Assembly: GCA_902788095.1 (NCBI GenBank)
Contig: CADAIT010000012.1
Location: forward strand, 1 to 64,000
DNA: 64,000 bases
Source: an uncultured Bacteroidia bacterium
Lineage (GTDB): Bacteria > Bacteroidota > Bacteroidia > Bacteroidales > UBA932
Reading direction: 5' to 3'
The position numbers and the translations under genes were made by a program. Positions 19,201 through 26,482 of the stretch are shown one piece after another; position 1 is the first letter of the stretch; each line of letters opens with the position of its first letter. Below the pieces are notes generated by a model. The model was not told the DNA's origin, did not search any database, and saw nothing but the letters and a program-made list of their open reading frames with translations.

Positions 19201-19493
19201 GGCCGGACCTGCTCATGATGGGACGCGTCGTAATAATGATACTCATAGGTGCCGGTACTCAGGAGCGTAGCAGGCACATATTCTTTCAAATAGCCCGAAC
19301 CGCCAAAGACGGCAATATGCATGGTCTCCAGCTGGTGGGCCTCCCCTAAAGTCTTGGTGGCCACCTGGTCTCCGGTAACGGTGAAGGTTACCTCCACCTT
19401 GCCTTCCGGCTCCACAAGGAGCTCCTGCTCCTTCTCACGGGAACAGGACAGGGCGGCAAGCGCAGCCGCTGCTATGACAATCCACTTTCTCAT
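16230..19493 (-). CDS. large fimbrial-locus lipoprotein (DUF4906-like)
   Basis: 1087 residues; lipobox AALSCSRE (Cys17). Entirely beta-rich with many Tyr/Thr/Gly strands, as in large Bacteroidales fimbrial accessory proteins. The N-terminal ~350 residues resemble the fimbrillin-like domain of the neighbouring 844-residue protein (both have KVEVTFTV or VIELSVSC strands directly after the lipid anchor); the middle region carries BACON/Ig-like repeats. The C-terminal 150 residues (ASGRDIVINRLLAKGFHG then a Gly/Asp tail) look like a carbohydrate- or matrix-binding domain, but I cannot name it. The DUF4906 assignment is from general resemblance and is not certain. Coupled to both neighbours by 4-nt overlaps, so stoichiometric co-expression is likely. 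Confidence 0.65.
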   Translation of the reverse strand: MRKWIVIAAAALAALSCSREKEQELLVEPEGKVEVTFTVTGDQVATKTLGEAHQLETMHIAVFGGSGYLKEYVPATLLSTGTYEYHYYDASHHEQVRPVPEFTYSVYITLSNSSRRVHFIGNGPASIPFGRDYEVLPALLGEKETGYWQVITLDHITALQDAEGNYLTPDGNGGTRVRQQGEAYIPSVELQQAFSRVPLIRNWAKIELRAKPAEQSNFTPISFAVSNVPKQGTLVPYGGVKGFITNYKDLSFEDLRSDEYNYGGNLPASVEFDSYLPSASDFVNFTGGAKRYAENAPADNENYAVYLYERPIPDANIQPSYVIVFGRYYNPDDLSSLTQEEIDAGGALCYYKVDLMTGSEYYPVLRNFKYLVKIDKISARGHATPEEAAAAAGSADVSADINASALPDISDGTRRMAIQPWMAKTFTHQESKQEQLYVTFYNDINGDNPAPNLSLAADGCVTYELIPASAGIVKDVEIGEADADPTHSNYGWRPVSFAIASPDEAAGRTQTLRIKCKVNPNDEDESPLYRDVVISLLPTQPMRVRCENSRVLLVTGEKQRVDIDIPDGLVESMFPLHFMIEAQNLTLTPDTSVDDNDLPVISETSIIGDYPSFHFQRTLEWSEYKALTAWLDYEDDSRWRTFSSYFKTNCEHSATVVYVANEYFFTQSTSFSNYSSFREPKFTTPIARTLYAPVNVSAQLMVTPDTYVPVYLMLQGLEPAAGSNITWDDAKGMYKYMPTADEMTFLLRTRVTSGDVCVTLLSEDPSYEPAVLTPWHFREAKVMDMATPNGGSHTGGSHANVVAGHVNSVADKLLLVGYFTDSAAPRPETTIKDLQGVVSEGNTTWKDSGPLSATAQELYREKWMKTLAGMEPISLTLSAVGYVEETISAPRFKGHIYTYDFKSANDWNGLVNNLDSQDDDLYDYRLRKTSKVDDHLETCTFTLEVTGNKPIGAHTGANSTTDGIVLPAGGHYEIEVNIGSDHHDFYLFYNQLFYFVGNDGSVLKPRSVDPHPDGSIYYGYQGNNREYIWSLPYGETGGRLVIDAASGRDIVINRLLAKGFHGILNTTGDTGGGDVDLGGGLNDGGSL

Positions 19494-21991
19494 CGTGCTC
19501 TATCTCCCCAGGTAAATATACTGGGCAGGCCGTTGCCGTCCAGTACACGGTCGTCGCCCCAGTACCAAGTGTCGTATACGCAGCGAAGCAGGGCTACGGT
19601 AACGTCGGGCTTCAGCGTAATCTTCTTGGTAGTCTTATTCACTTCCACCGCCCCGTTGGCCGACCAGTAGGTACCACCGAACTGCCACTCAAACACGCCG
19701 TGGGCAGAAAGGTTGGAGATAAAGCGAATCTCCGCTTCCGTGGGGATGCGCCAGCGGCCGGCGGGAAATCCGCTTTCCTGCAGGGCGGCGCAGCGCATCT
19801 TGGCCTGCTCCATGGGCGTTCCATTGTATTCACTACCACTCAGCTTGGTAGAGATGCGGTAGGACGGGGCCAGCATGTGCCGGGTGCGTTCGGAGTTTTC
19901 CGTGGGATAGTAATGCAGCAGGGAGCGCTCTCCGCCTTCAATGGCCGGAGCTGTGGCAAATGGTTCATTATAAGGCGCTTCAAGCCCATCCCGAAGATGA
20001 GCCTCCGTGCTTTGGCGCGGGTCTCCCAGCACAAACTCAAAGGTGCCGGACACATCGGAAATATCCGGAAGGACCGATACGTCAATCTTGTACATATCCG
20101 TACCGCCACTGGAATAGTGAACCACGCGCCAAATGTGGTCCAGTCTCCAGGCGCTGTTATTTTTATTCGGGTCGGACTCGAAGCGGGCACGGGTGAGCTG
20201 GTCGTTATTCACATACACATAGCCCCAATGGTCCGGCGTAGTGGCACCGGTGACGCCCGTCCAGGTATCCGGATTGGGCAGGGCCTCAATAAACAGGCCG
20301 GGCTTCTGGACAATGGTTACGTGCTTGTCGTACTTCATCATCCAGGCCTCCTTGTTGTCGGCGTGGCCCACCGCAAAAGTAATGGTATAGGGCGAATAGT
20401 CAAAATCGTCCGTCTGGTAGTCGTTGTTCAGCTTATGGGTATAGCGGACCACCCCGTCTTCATCCTGCAGCCAGTCTTTTCCATCAGGATCCAGGGCCTT
20501 ACGCTGGGCCTCCGAATACTCCAGATACCAGCTTCCGTCGGGATAAATATCGTCATACGCAATCTCGTCCGTATGACTCACTTGCCTCACCGTAGCGCCG
20601 TACTTTATCTGGCCCGCGGAAGGGTTTTCCCCGTAATAGGGACGGGTGACATGGATATCCTTGATGGTAATGGGATTACTGGTGGTGTAACGCACATCCA
20701 CGCCGTCCTGGTTATTCAGGATGTATTCCTCTTTCTCTACGGACAGATAGCGGGCATTGCCAATGCTCACCTGCTTAATCACCACATCCTTGTCCTGCCA
20801 GTACACAATGAACATACTGGCCTCCAGCGGCACGGCGGCTTCGTCGGTCTCGGAGCCCAGAACGCCCACGCCAATGTTGTAGTGATACCAGTTGTTGCGC
20901 ACAAAACTGTTCAGGAATTCTCCGCCGCGACTATCCTGCGGAATAAGGATCTTGTAATAGAACTCCTTCTGGGTGGGAGTGATATTATGCTCCGCATCGG
21001 CCTCGCGGTCCCAGGGAAGGACCAGCTTCAGATAAGGCTCCCGGCTTCCCACCTCGATAGAGCCCGGTTCCCAGTGGTAAGGATAGGTATACATGGGGAA
21101 GGTCTGGTAGTACTCGCCCTCCTTGTCAAAATAGAGCTTCCCCGCATTGTTGTAAAAACGCATGGGATTGCCCCGGTAGCTCAGGTAATCGCTGCCCTCG
21201 TTGCTCTCCTGGGGGACCACCGTTGCTCCCACCCCGGCAATGGACCCGTCCAGGGCAACCTTATTCACGCCATCCACCAGGTAAATCTGCATCTCCTTTG
21301 GACGAGGCTTCCAGACTTCGTAAACGGGATTATCCTCCGCGTCTTTCCGGCCGGTATCCACCTCAACGCGGTCATCCATCTTGATGCCCACGGTAATCTT
21401 GCCGGCATAGCGGGAAAGCCCCACTAAACCCTGGGACACCACCTTCTTGCTGCGCCCCGTCAGGGTAAGCTGGGTCCGGCCGCTCATCATAAAGTTGTCT
21501 TGACGGTGGTTTATATGGCTTACGTTTACGAATTCCGTCGAGACTGTCTGCCGTCCGATATTGTCCAGCGAGGTATCTTCCAGACCGTCCAGCAACTCCC
21601 TGGGGCCGTTGGCGATGGCAAAAACCGTAGCCGTAGTGGTCTCAGACTGGGCCGGGAAAATCCTGGAGTTTACCTGGTTGGTGGTAAGCTCAATGCGGAA
21701 AACATCGTTTTCCCGTTTGCCGGAGGTTTTGCGCACATGGTAGGTGGCCGGCTCGGAAGTGGCCTCCCCCGGATAGAAGAAGAAATCCACCCAGGCAATA
21801 TCATTCTCGTGATATGGGTTCTCACCTGCTTCCACACCGCTTACGCCCGCCTTGGTAGGATCTGTGGGTTCTACGCAGCTGACGCTAAGCTCAATCACCG
21901 GTCCGTCCCACGTCTCCTCCTGCCCTTCCTTCTCACAGGAAGGAAGCAGCAGCACAAGCACGCAGAGCAAACCGTATGAAAGACGCTTCAT
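19490..21991 (-). CDS. fimbrial-locus lipoprotein (DUF4906-like)
   Basis: 833 residues from MKRLSYGLLC, with lipobox LLLPSCEK (Cys19); an upstream Met at 22024 would place 11 non-signal residues before the signal peptide and is rejected. Beta-rich N-terminal fimbrillin-like part (to ~400), then Ig-like stretches, and a C-terminal module of about 130 residues with AKMRCAALQESGFPAGRWRI, PTEAEIRFI and GGTYWSANG, the pattern of formylglycine/FISUMP-like C-terminal domains seen in Bacteroidales fimbrial accessory proteins. Starts by a TGATG overlap with the preceding gene's stop. Probably a minor or tip subunit. Confidence 0.68.
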   Translation of the reverse strand: MKRLSYGLLCVLVLLLPSCEKEGQEETWDGPVIELSVSCVEPTDPTKAGVSGVEAGENPYHENDIAWVDFFFYPGEATSEPATYHVRKTSGKRENDVFRIELTTNQVNSRIFPAQSETTTATVFAIANGPRELLDGLEDTSLDNIGRQTVSTEFVNVSHINHRQDNFMMSGRTQLTLTGRSKKVVSQGLVGLSRYAGKITVGIKMDDRVEVDTGRKDAEDNPVYEVWKPRPKEMQIYLVDGVNKVALDGSIAGVGATVVPQESNEGSDYLSYRGNPMRFYNNAGKLYFDKEGEYYQTFPMYTYPYHWEPGSIEVGSREPYLKLVLPWDREADAEHNITPTQKEFYYKILIPQDSRGGEFLNSFVRNNWYHYNIGVGVLGSETDEAAVPLEASMFIVYWQDKDVVIKQVSIGNARYLSVEKEEYILNNQDGVDVRYTTSNPITIKDIHVTRPYYGENPSAGQIKYGATVRQVSHTDEIAYDDIYPDGSWYLEYSEAQRKALDPDGKDWLQDEDGVVRYTHKLNNDYQTDDFDYSPYTITFAVGHADNKEAWMMKYDKHVTIVQKPGLFIEALPNPDTWTGVTGATTPDHWGYVYVNNDQLTRARFESDPNKNNSAWRLDHIWRVVHYSSGGTDMYKIDVSVLPDISDVSGTFEFVLGDPRQSTEAHLRDGLEAPYNEPFATAPAIEGGERSLLHYYPTENSERTRHMLAPSYRISTKLSGSEYNGTPMEQAKMRCAALQESGFPAGRWRIPTEAEIRFISNLSAHGVFEWQFGGTYWSANGAVEVNKTTKKITLKPDVTVALLRCVYDTWYWGDDRVLDGNGLPSIFTWGDRAR

Positions 21992-23556
21992 CACAGATAG
22001 AAATGATAAACCTGATCCACACATTCGGAAGAACCTGCAATTTCGCGGTCTCCGTCCGGCGTATACGCCTTGAACGAAAGGGTGATGGTTTTGCCGGACG
22101 TGTCTCCGGTATAGGAGCGGTTGCGGTCGATGGTGATATCGATGCGTCCGCCATTCAGGGAAGGGTTGATGGTGGCCTCAGCAGACGAGGTCCCGGAAAC
22201 AGTGACCGAAAAAGCCTCCAAATCGCTTACGGCCCCTTCCTTGATAATCTCCAGTTTCCCGCCCTGGGGCGTGGTTACATACAAATATCCGTGCGCGGCC
22301 CTGTTGGCGTCCAGGAACACGTTGTAATGGTCCTTTACATCTGTTTTCACAACGATGGCCGAGTTCTCGTCCACCGTGAATTTCTGGGTAACCTGCAGGG
22401 ACGAAGTGCTGAACTCGATGGTATAGTTGTTTTTGTCCCAGGGCAGTACGCTCACGCCCAGCTGAAGGGTGCGGTCAGAGATGAAGTAGCCGTACACCGT
22501 CCAGGTATGGTTGCGGGCAAAGTCTCCGGGAGAAGCCATGGAGAAAGGAAGAACTTTGTCTGTCCGCACATCGGGATTGCCGTCCCGGCCCTTTTTGACG
22601 ATGGTGTAATGCACTTCTCCGCTGAGCGGCTTGTCCGACTCCCTCAGGTAAAACGTTCCCAGGTGGGAGAGTTTGGAGGCGCTGATTCCGTCAGCAATCA
22701 GTTTCTCATAAGTGGGACCGTCCTGTCCGGCATAGGAATAGAGCTCCGGAGAATCCGTGGAGGCAAGTTCCCCGCCGGGCCAAGGGGTTTCCATGGAAGC
22801 CGATACATAGTTGTCCGGAAGAATGTTACAGCCCCCTCCGGGAGAGAAGACGTATTCCTCCATGGGAATCTGGCCACCGTGGAGCACCACCTTCCGGACG
22901 GCGAATTCCTCCTCGGTATTATTCTCCGTAAGCATCTGGCTGAATACATAACGAAGCTTGGAGACGGCGCGGCTCACCGACACGGTGGGAATCTTCAGGA
23001 AAGGCTCTTCTCCCGTAACATCCACACCCATGCCGACTCCGCTCATGGGAAGGCCCGTGGAAGGAACGGCCGTGACAGGAATCTTGGGACTGAAGAGATT
23101 GTCCCCGCCAAAGGCGGCGCCCTTCACTTCTTCCCAGCCGGAACCCTCATTCAGAGATCTGGCAATGGATTGGCGGTTCACCAGGACAAACACGTCCACC
23201 GGAGGCTTGTTCAGCAAGAACTGCGGATCCTTGATAGGAAGGGCGTACTTGCGGACACCGCCCGCCGACGGGAGCTCGTCAGAGGAATTGTCGTTAACCC
23301 ACAGGGGATCGGTTACCGGCCGATGGTCTCCGGTAGACTCAAAAACCCAGATGGCCAGGTCGTGGATGGCATTCTCCTCGATGGAAGCAGGGACCTCGCC
23401 CACATCGGCCTTTGAAGGAAGGTACGTATCCCGGGGGAACTCCACCGAGATGCTAATCTCCGCGCATTCCACCTCCGAAGGACTGTCATAGATGAGCCGG
23501 CAGCCGGTCAGAAAGGCCAGCGGCATCAGGAACCCTATGAGGATACGTTTTACCAT
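21991..23556 (-). CDS. fimbrial accessory lipoprotein, Mfa2/FimB-like N-terminus
   Basis: 521 residues; lipobox AFLTGCRL (Cys19). The start after the lipid cysteine (ECAEISISVEF) and the block AIHDLAIWVFES near residue 63 match the beta-sandwich N-terminal domain of FimB/Mfa2- and fimbrillin-type proteins, where this strand-turn carries 'DLAIWVF'. The C-terminal 130 residues look like a second beta-sandwich (VVKTDVKDHYNVFLDANRA). Lies 1 nt after the paralogous stalk gene and overlaps the next gene's start (TGATG). Likely a minor subunit joining stalk and tip; anchor function is possible. Confidence 0.6.
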   Translation of the reverse strand: MVKRILIGFLMPLAFLTGCRLIYDSPSEVECAEISISVEFPRDTYLPSKADVGEVPASIEENAIHDLAIWVFESTGDHRPVTDPLWVNDNSSDELPSAGGVRKYALPIKDPQFLLNKPPVDVFVLVNRQSIARSLNEGSGWEEVKGAAFGGDNLFSPKIPVTAVPSTGLPMSGVGMGVDVTGEEPFLKIPTVSVSRAVSKLRYVFSQMLTENNTEEEFAVRKVVLHGGQIPMEEYVFSPGGGCNILPDNYVSASMETPWPGGELASTDSPELYSYAGQDGPTYEKLIADGISASKLSHLGTFYLRESDKPLSGEVHYTIVKKGRDGNPDVRTDKVLPFSMASPGDFARNHTWTVYGYFISDRTLQLGVSVLPWDKNNYTIEFSTSSLQVTQKFTVDENSAIVVKTDVKDHYNVFLDANRAAHGYLYVTTPQGGKLEIIKEGAVSDLEAFSVTVSGTSSAEATINPSLNGGRIDITIDRNRSYTGDTSGKTITLSFKAYTPDGDREIAGSSECVDQVYHFYL

Positions 23557-23557
23557 T

Positions 23558-25465
23558 TTATTCCAAAAGCAAAGTGGTAGGAGAAGACAGTATCCAGCTG
23601 GTCCGCGTTTGGACGCCCAACACCAGCTGCTGTTCTGTCAGGTCCGGAACCGCATTATAGGCCCCGGCCAGGGAATGGATAGTGCAGGAAAGCGTAGTCA
23701 CATGATCCTTCACGAAAATGCTTTCAAAAAGGCGTTCCGCGGAGTTCTGGGGAAGCTCCAGCTTTCCTACCATATAGAACTTTCTCCCCGGAAGCACGCG
23801 TCCGTCGGCCCCATGGAAGGTCTTTCCCGAGTCGTTCCGGAATTCCAGGGTGAAATAAACGTCCTCACCCTCCAGGGTGGGCAGGGAAAGCGTCCGGATG
23901 GGGGCCGATGTCTCCTGCGTGAGACAGACGCCCGGCACTTCCTGGTCGTAGGTAAAGTACTCCTCGCCGCCGGGGATGGGCTCAAAGGCAAAATTCTGGG
24001 CATATTGCCCGCCCAGAATGATGCCGGTCAGGGGCAGATTGTCTCCCGTAGCGTCAACGGTGGTCTCCGGAAGGTTGTCGTTGTCCTGCAGCCAGGAGCG
24101 GTCGGCCTTCACGGTGGCGGACAGCATCGCCACGGCATAGTGCATCGGTTGCACCAAGGCCACGGAGCGGGTATTGCTGGTAACGGAAGTGCCCAGGGTA
24201 TAATCATCCAACAGAGCGCTCCATGAGGTATGGCTGGTATAGGCCGACGCGATGTCTTCGTCCTGTGACGTCCTGATGCCCGTATTGGCATAGTAGTACA
24301 GGGCCGGCGGGAAGCAGTAGCGGTTGATGGGTGCGATTCCCTCTACACCGCTGATCTGGGGCACCACGAAGCCGGCGGGCGTCCAGCGCAGGATGGCACA
24401 GCCGGAAGGGAGTCCCAGGTTTTCCGGATAGGCCCTCAAATCTTCCCGTTTGAAGGCTACCGCATGCGTGGAAGGGTCCACCTGCAAATTGTCCTGGGCA
24501 AAGGCGGTATAGGTGAAACGGTCCAGTACCGTTTCCCTGAGACCGTTCAGAAGGTCCTTGTAGAGAAGCGGATTGCCCTGGGCATCCGTCAGTTCATAAG
24601 GGATGCCGTTCACCGTAATTTCATAAACATCGGAATTATGGCTCTCATACTCCCAGAACAGGGCGTAAAGTTCCGACAGGAGGGACTCCATCAAGGGACC
24701 GGACCCCGGAATCACGGCTCCGTCATTGGTTATTCCCCTATATGCCTCCCGAAGATTGTTGTCCGGAACGCTTTCGTTCCAGTTCAGGTTAAGCAGTACG
24801 CTTTCCTTCTCCGAAGAGGGACTGGGCCGATAATAGGCCGTAACCCTGTAAGGCGCTCCCAGCACGATGGCATTCAGGATGGTGGCAATCTGTGAAGCCT
24901 GCGCAGGAATGGCTCCTCCGGGGCTCATCACATCCGGAGCGAAACCCAGGGAAGAGGCCGGGGGAGCATTGTTCTCCCTGTCAAAGCCACGGAGTACCAG
25001 CGAGCCGTAACGCCGCTTGGATTCAAGCGCATCCAAGTCTGCGCCCTCATCTGCCGGGGCCCGGCCGTACAAAAGGACGGACGAAGTGCCGATGGGAATA
25101 AACGCATCAACTCCGGAAGGGTAGAAAAAGGCCGGCAGGTTGGAATACAGGTTCGAGAAGGACGGGATGCTGAGCGGAGTGCCATGCGCCACGTCATCGG
25201 CCGTAACGGTTCCCGCCTTCTCAAAGGAAACCATCTTCATGTCCGTAAGACCGCGGAAAACAGGTGCAGACTCATGCACCTCCGTATAATGAGAGGCGTC
25301 CGCCTTGCTTGCCTGGGGCGTACCGACAATCAGGGACAGGCGGACGGACTGGAGCTCTCCGTTCAAATCCCCGATGCCGTCCTCCTTTTTGCAAGAGGAC
25401 AATCCCGACAGCGCGACAAGCACCGTCAGGCACAAAAGGATATGTGAACGGAAAATCCCCTTCAT
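23558..25465 (-). CDS. FimA/Mfa1-type fimbrillin (second, shorter stalk paralogue)
   Basis: 635 residues; lipobox LSGLSSCK (Cys25). It shares its whole architecture with the 820-residue protein at 26483-28945: an early VSFEKAG/LLAYQLDD-like strand, a block FPPALYYYANTGIRTS matching YPPELMYYGNSSIRVS, then SNTRSVALVQPMHYAVAML matching SSTRSVAMTNNINYGTALL, GIILGGQ, a final KFYMVGKLEL strand and a C-terminal LVLGVQTRTSW donor-like strand. These are fimbrial shaft subunits that polymerise by strand exchange after proteolytic removal of an N-terminal strand. Coupled (1-nt overlap) to the FimB/Mfa2 gene upstream. Whether it forms a separate fibre or a minor subunit cannot be told. Confidence 0.75.
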   Translation of the reverse strand: MKGIFRSHILLCLTVLVALSGLSSCKKEDGIGDLNGELQSVRLSLIVGTPQASKADASHYTEVHESAPVFRGLTDMKMVSFEKAGTVTADDVAHGTPLSIPSFSNLYSNLPAFFYPSGVDAFIPIGTSSVLLYGRAPADEGADLDALESKRRYGSLVLRGFDRENNAPPASSLGFAPDVMSPGGAIPAQASQIATILNAIVLGAPYRVTAYYRPSPSSEKESVLLNLNWNESVPDNNLREAYRGITNDGAVIPGSGPLMESLLSELYALFWEYESHNSDVYEITVNGIPYELTDAQGNPLLYKDLLNGLRETVLDRFTYTAFAQDNLQVDPSTHAVAFKREDLRAYPENLGLPSGCAILRWTPAGFVVPQISGVEGIAPINRYCFPPALYYYANTGIRTSQDEDIASAYTSHTSWSALLDDYTLGTSVTSNTRSVALVQPMHYAVAMLSATVKADRSWLQDNDNLPETTVDATGDNLPLTGIILGGQYAQNFAFEPIPGGEEYFTYDQEVPGVCLTQETSAPIRTLSLPTLEGEDVYFTLEFRNDSGKTFHGADGRVLPGRKFYMVGKLELPQNSAERLFESIFVKDHVTTLSCTIHSLAGAYNAVPDLTEQQLVLGVQTRTSWILSSPTTLLLE

Positions 25466-26478
25466 TACAGTTCTATTTCATGTTCCATACCCGGACTCCA
25501 GTCCAGCACCACGCTCACGCTCACGCTAGGGTCACCCTCCTCAGGCACGAGCGCGCCGTTTCCGTAAATTTTTCCCTTAATGATTTTCACCATGCCGGCC
25601 TCCAAAGGGCTGGTCACATGCACCACCGACTCCGCAGTCTTTCCGTCCGGCATGGTAGAATATACGCGCAGCTGCCAAAGGGCACCGGAGGCATCGGCCT
25701 TGCTTTCCCGAGACACGCGGGAAGGGAAGGTAACGGTGGTGTAGCACAGCGGCTCGCCGGGGACGGAACCCACCTCAACCTTCCGGGACCGAATCACGGG
25801 CGTGTAGGGGAAATGGTACACACTGTCGGCCAAGTCGAATTCCGTGGCAAAACCGACCCCGTAAACACGGACATCCTTCACATGGCTGCCCAAGGTATCC
25901 AGCACGATGGCGGCCGAGCTGTTGGCCATGTACAGGCGGACATCAAACTCCTGGTCCACCCCCTCGCGTATATCCATGGGGAGACGGGCCGTGAAAATGC
26001 CCTTGGTCTGGGAGTCCAGCGTGTCGGCGAGCTGCTGCCTCAGACTGGCCGTAGTGGATTGTCCGTCGTCTTCCAGCCTTACGTTTCCGCTTCCTTCCAG
26101 GTTGGCCACAGCCAGGTGCATGTAGCGCCTCACCGGAATATACAGGGTATAGCTGGTCTGGGAAGCATCCATCACATGCCGCTCGTGGTGCAGGCGCTCC
26201 ATAGGCTCCGCCACATCGTAGAACGAAAGGTCCACGTCATGGGCCCGGCTGCTGAAAATCTCTTTCCAACAGGCCTCCAAGGCCGCTACCACCTCCGCGT
26301 CAGCCTCCTGGCTCAACTGCGTCTGCAACTCCGTGGTCATATTGGTGACCAGGCGCAGTTCGTAGTCTATCCGGGTGTCGGCCTCGCAGTCGCGCATATC
26401 CTCGTCAATGAGGGAGCAGGCTGCCGCCATCAGCAGGCAGCCGCCCCCCAGGACGATATGTTTCAGATGCTTTATCAC
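25465..26478 (-). CDS. FimB/Mfa2 family fimbrial anchor/assembly lipoprotein
   Basis: 337 residues; lipobox LMAAACSL (Cys21) followed by the family hallmark IDEDMRDCE and a short spacer to DYELRLVTN. Typical length for Mfa2/FimB, which sits in the outer membrane, caps the base of the fibre and limits its length. Two beta-sandwich domains (to ~190 and ~190-337) ending in SVVLDWSPGMEHEIEL. Placed directly after the major fimbrillin gene (4-nt gap), the same order as mfa1-mfa2 in Porphyromonas gingivalis. Its end overlaps the start of the second fimbrillin gene. Confidence 0.85.
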   Translation of the reverse strand: MIKHLKHIVLGGGCLLMAAACSLIDEDMRDCEADTRIDYELRLVTNMTTELQTQLSQEADAEVVAALEACWKEIFSSRAHDVDLSFYDVAEPMERLHHERHVMDASQTSYTLYIPVRRYMHLAVANLEGSGNVRLEDDGQSTTASLRQQLADTLDSQTKGIFTARLPMDIREGVDQEFDVRLYMANSSAAIVLDTLGSHVKDVRVYGVGFATEFDLADSVYHFPYTPVIRSRKVEVGSVPGEPLCYTTVTFPSRVSRESKADASGALWQLRVYSTMPDGKTAESVVHVTSPLEAGMVKIIKGKIYGNGALVPEEGDPSVSVSVVLDWSPGMEHEIEL

Positions 26479-26482
26479 GGAA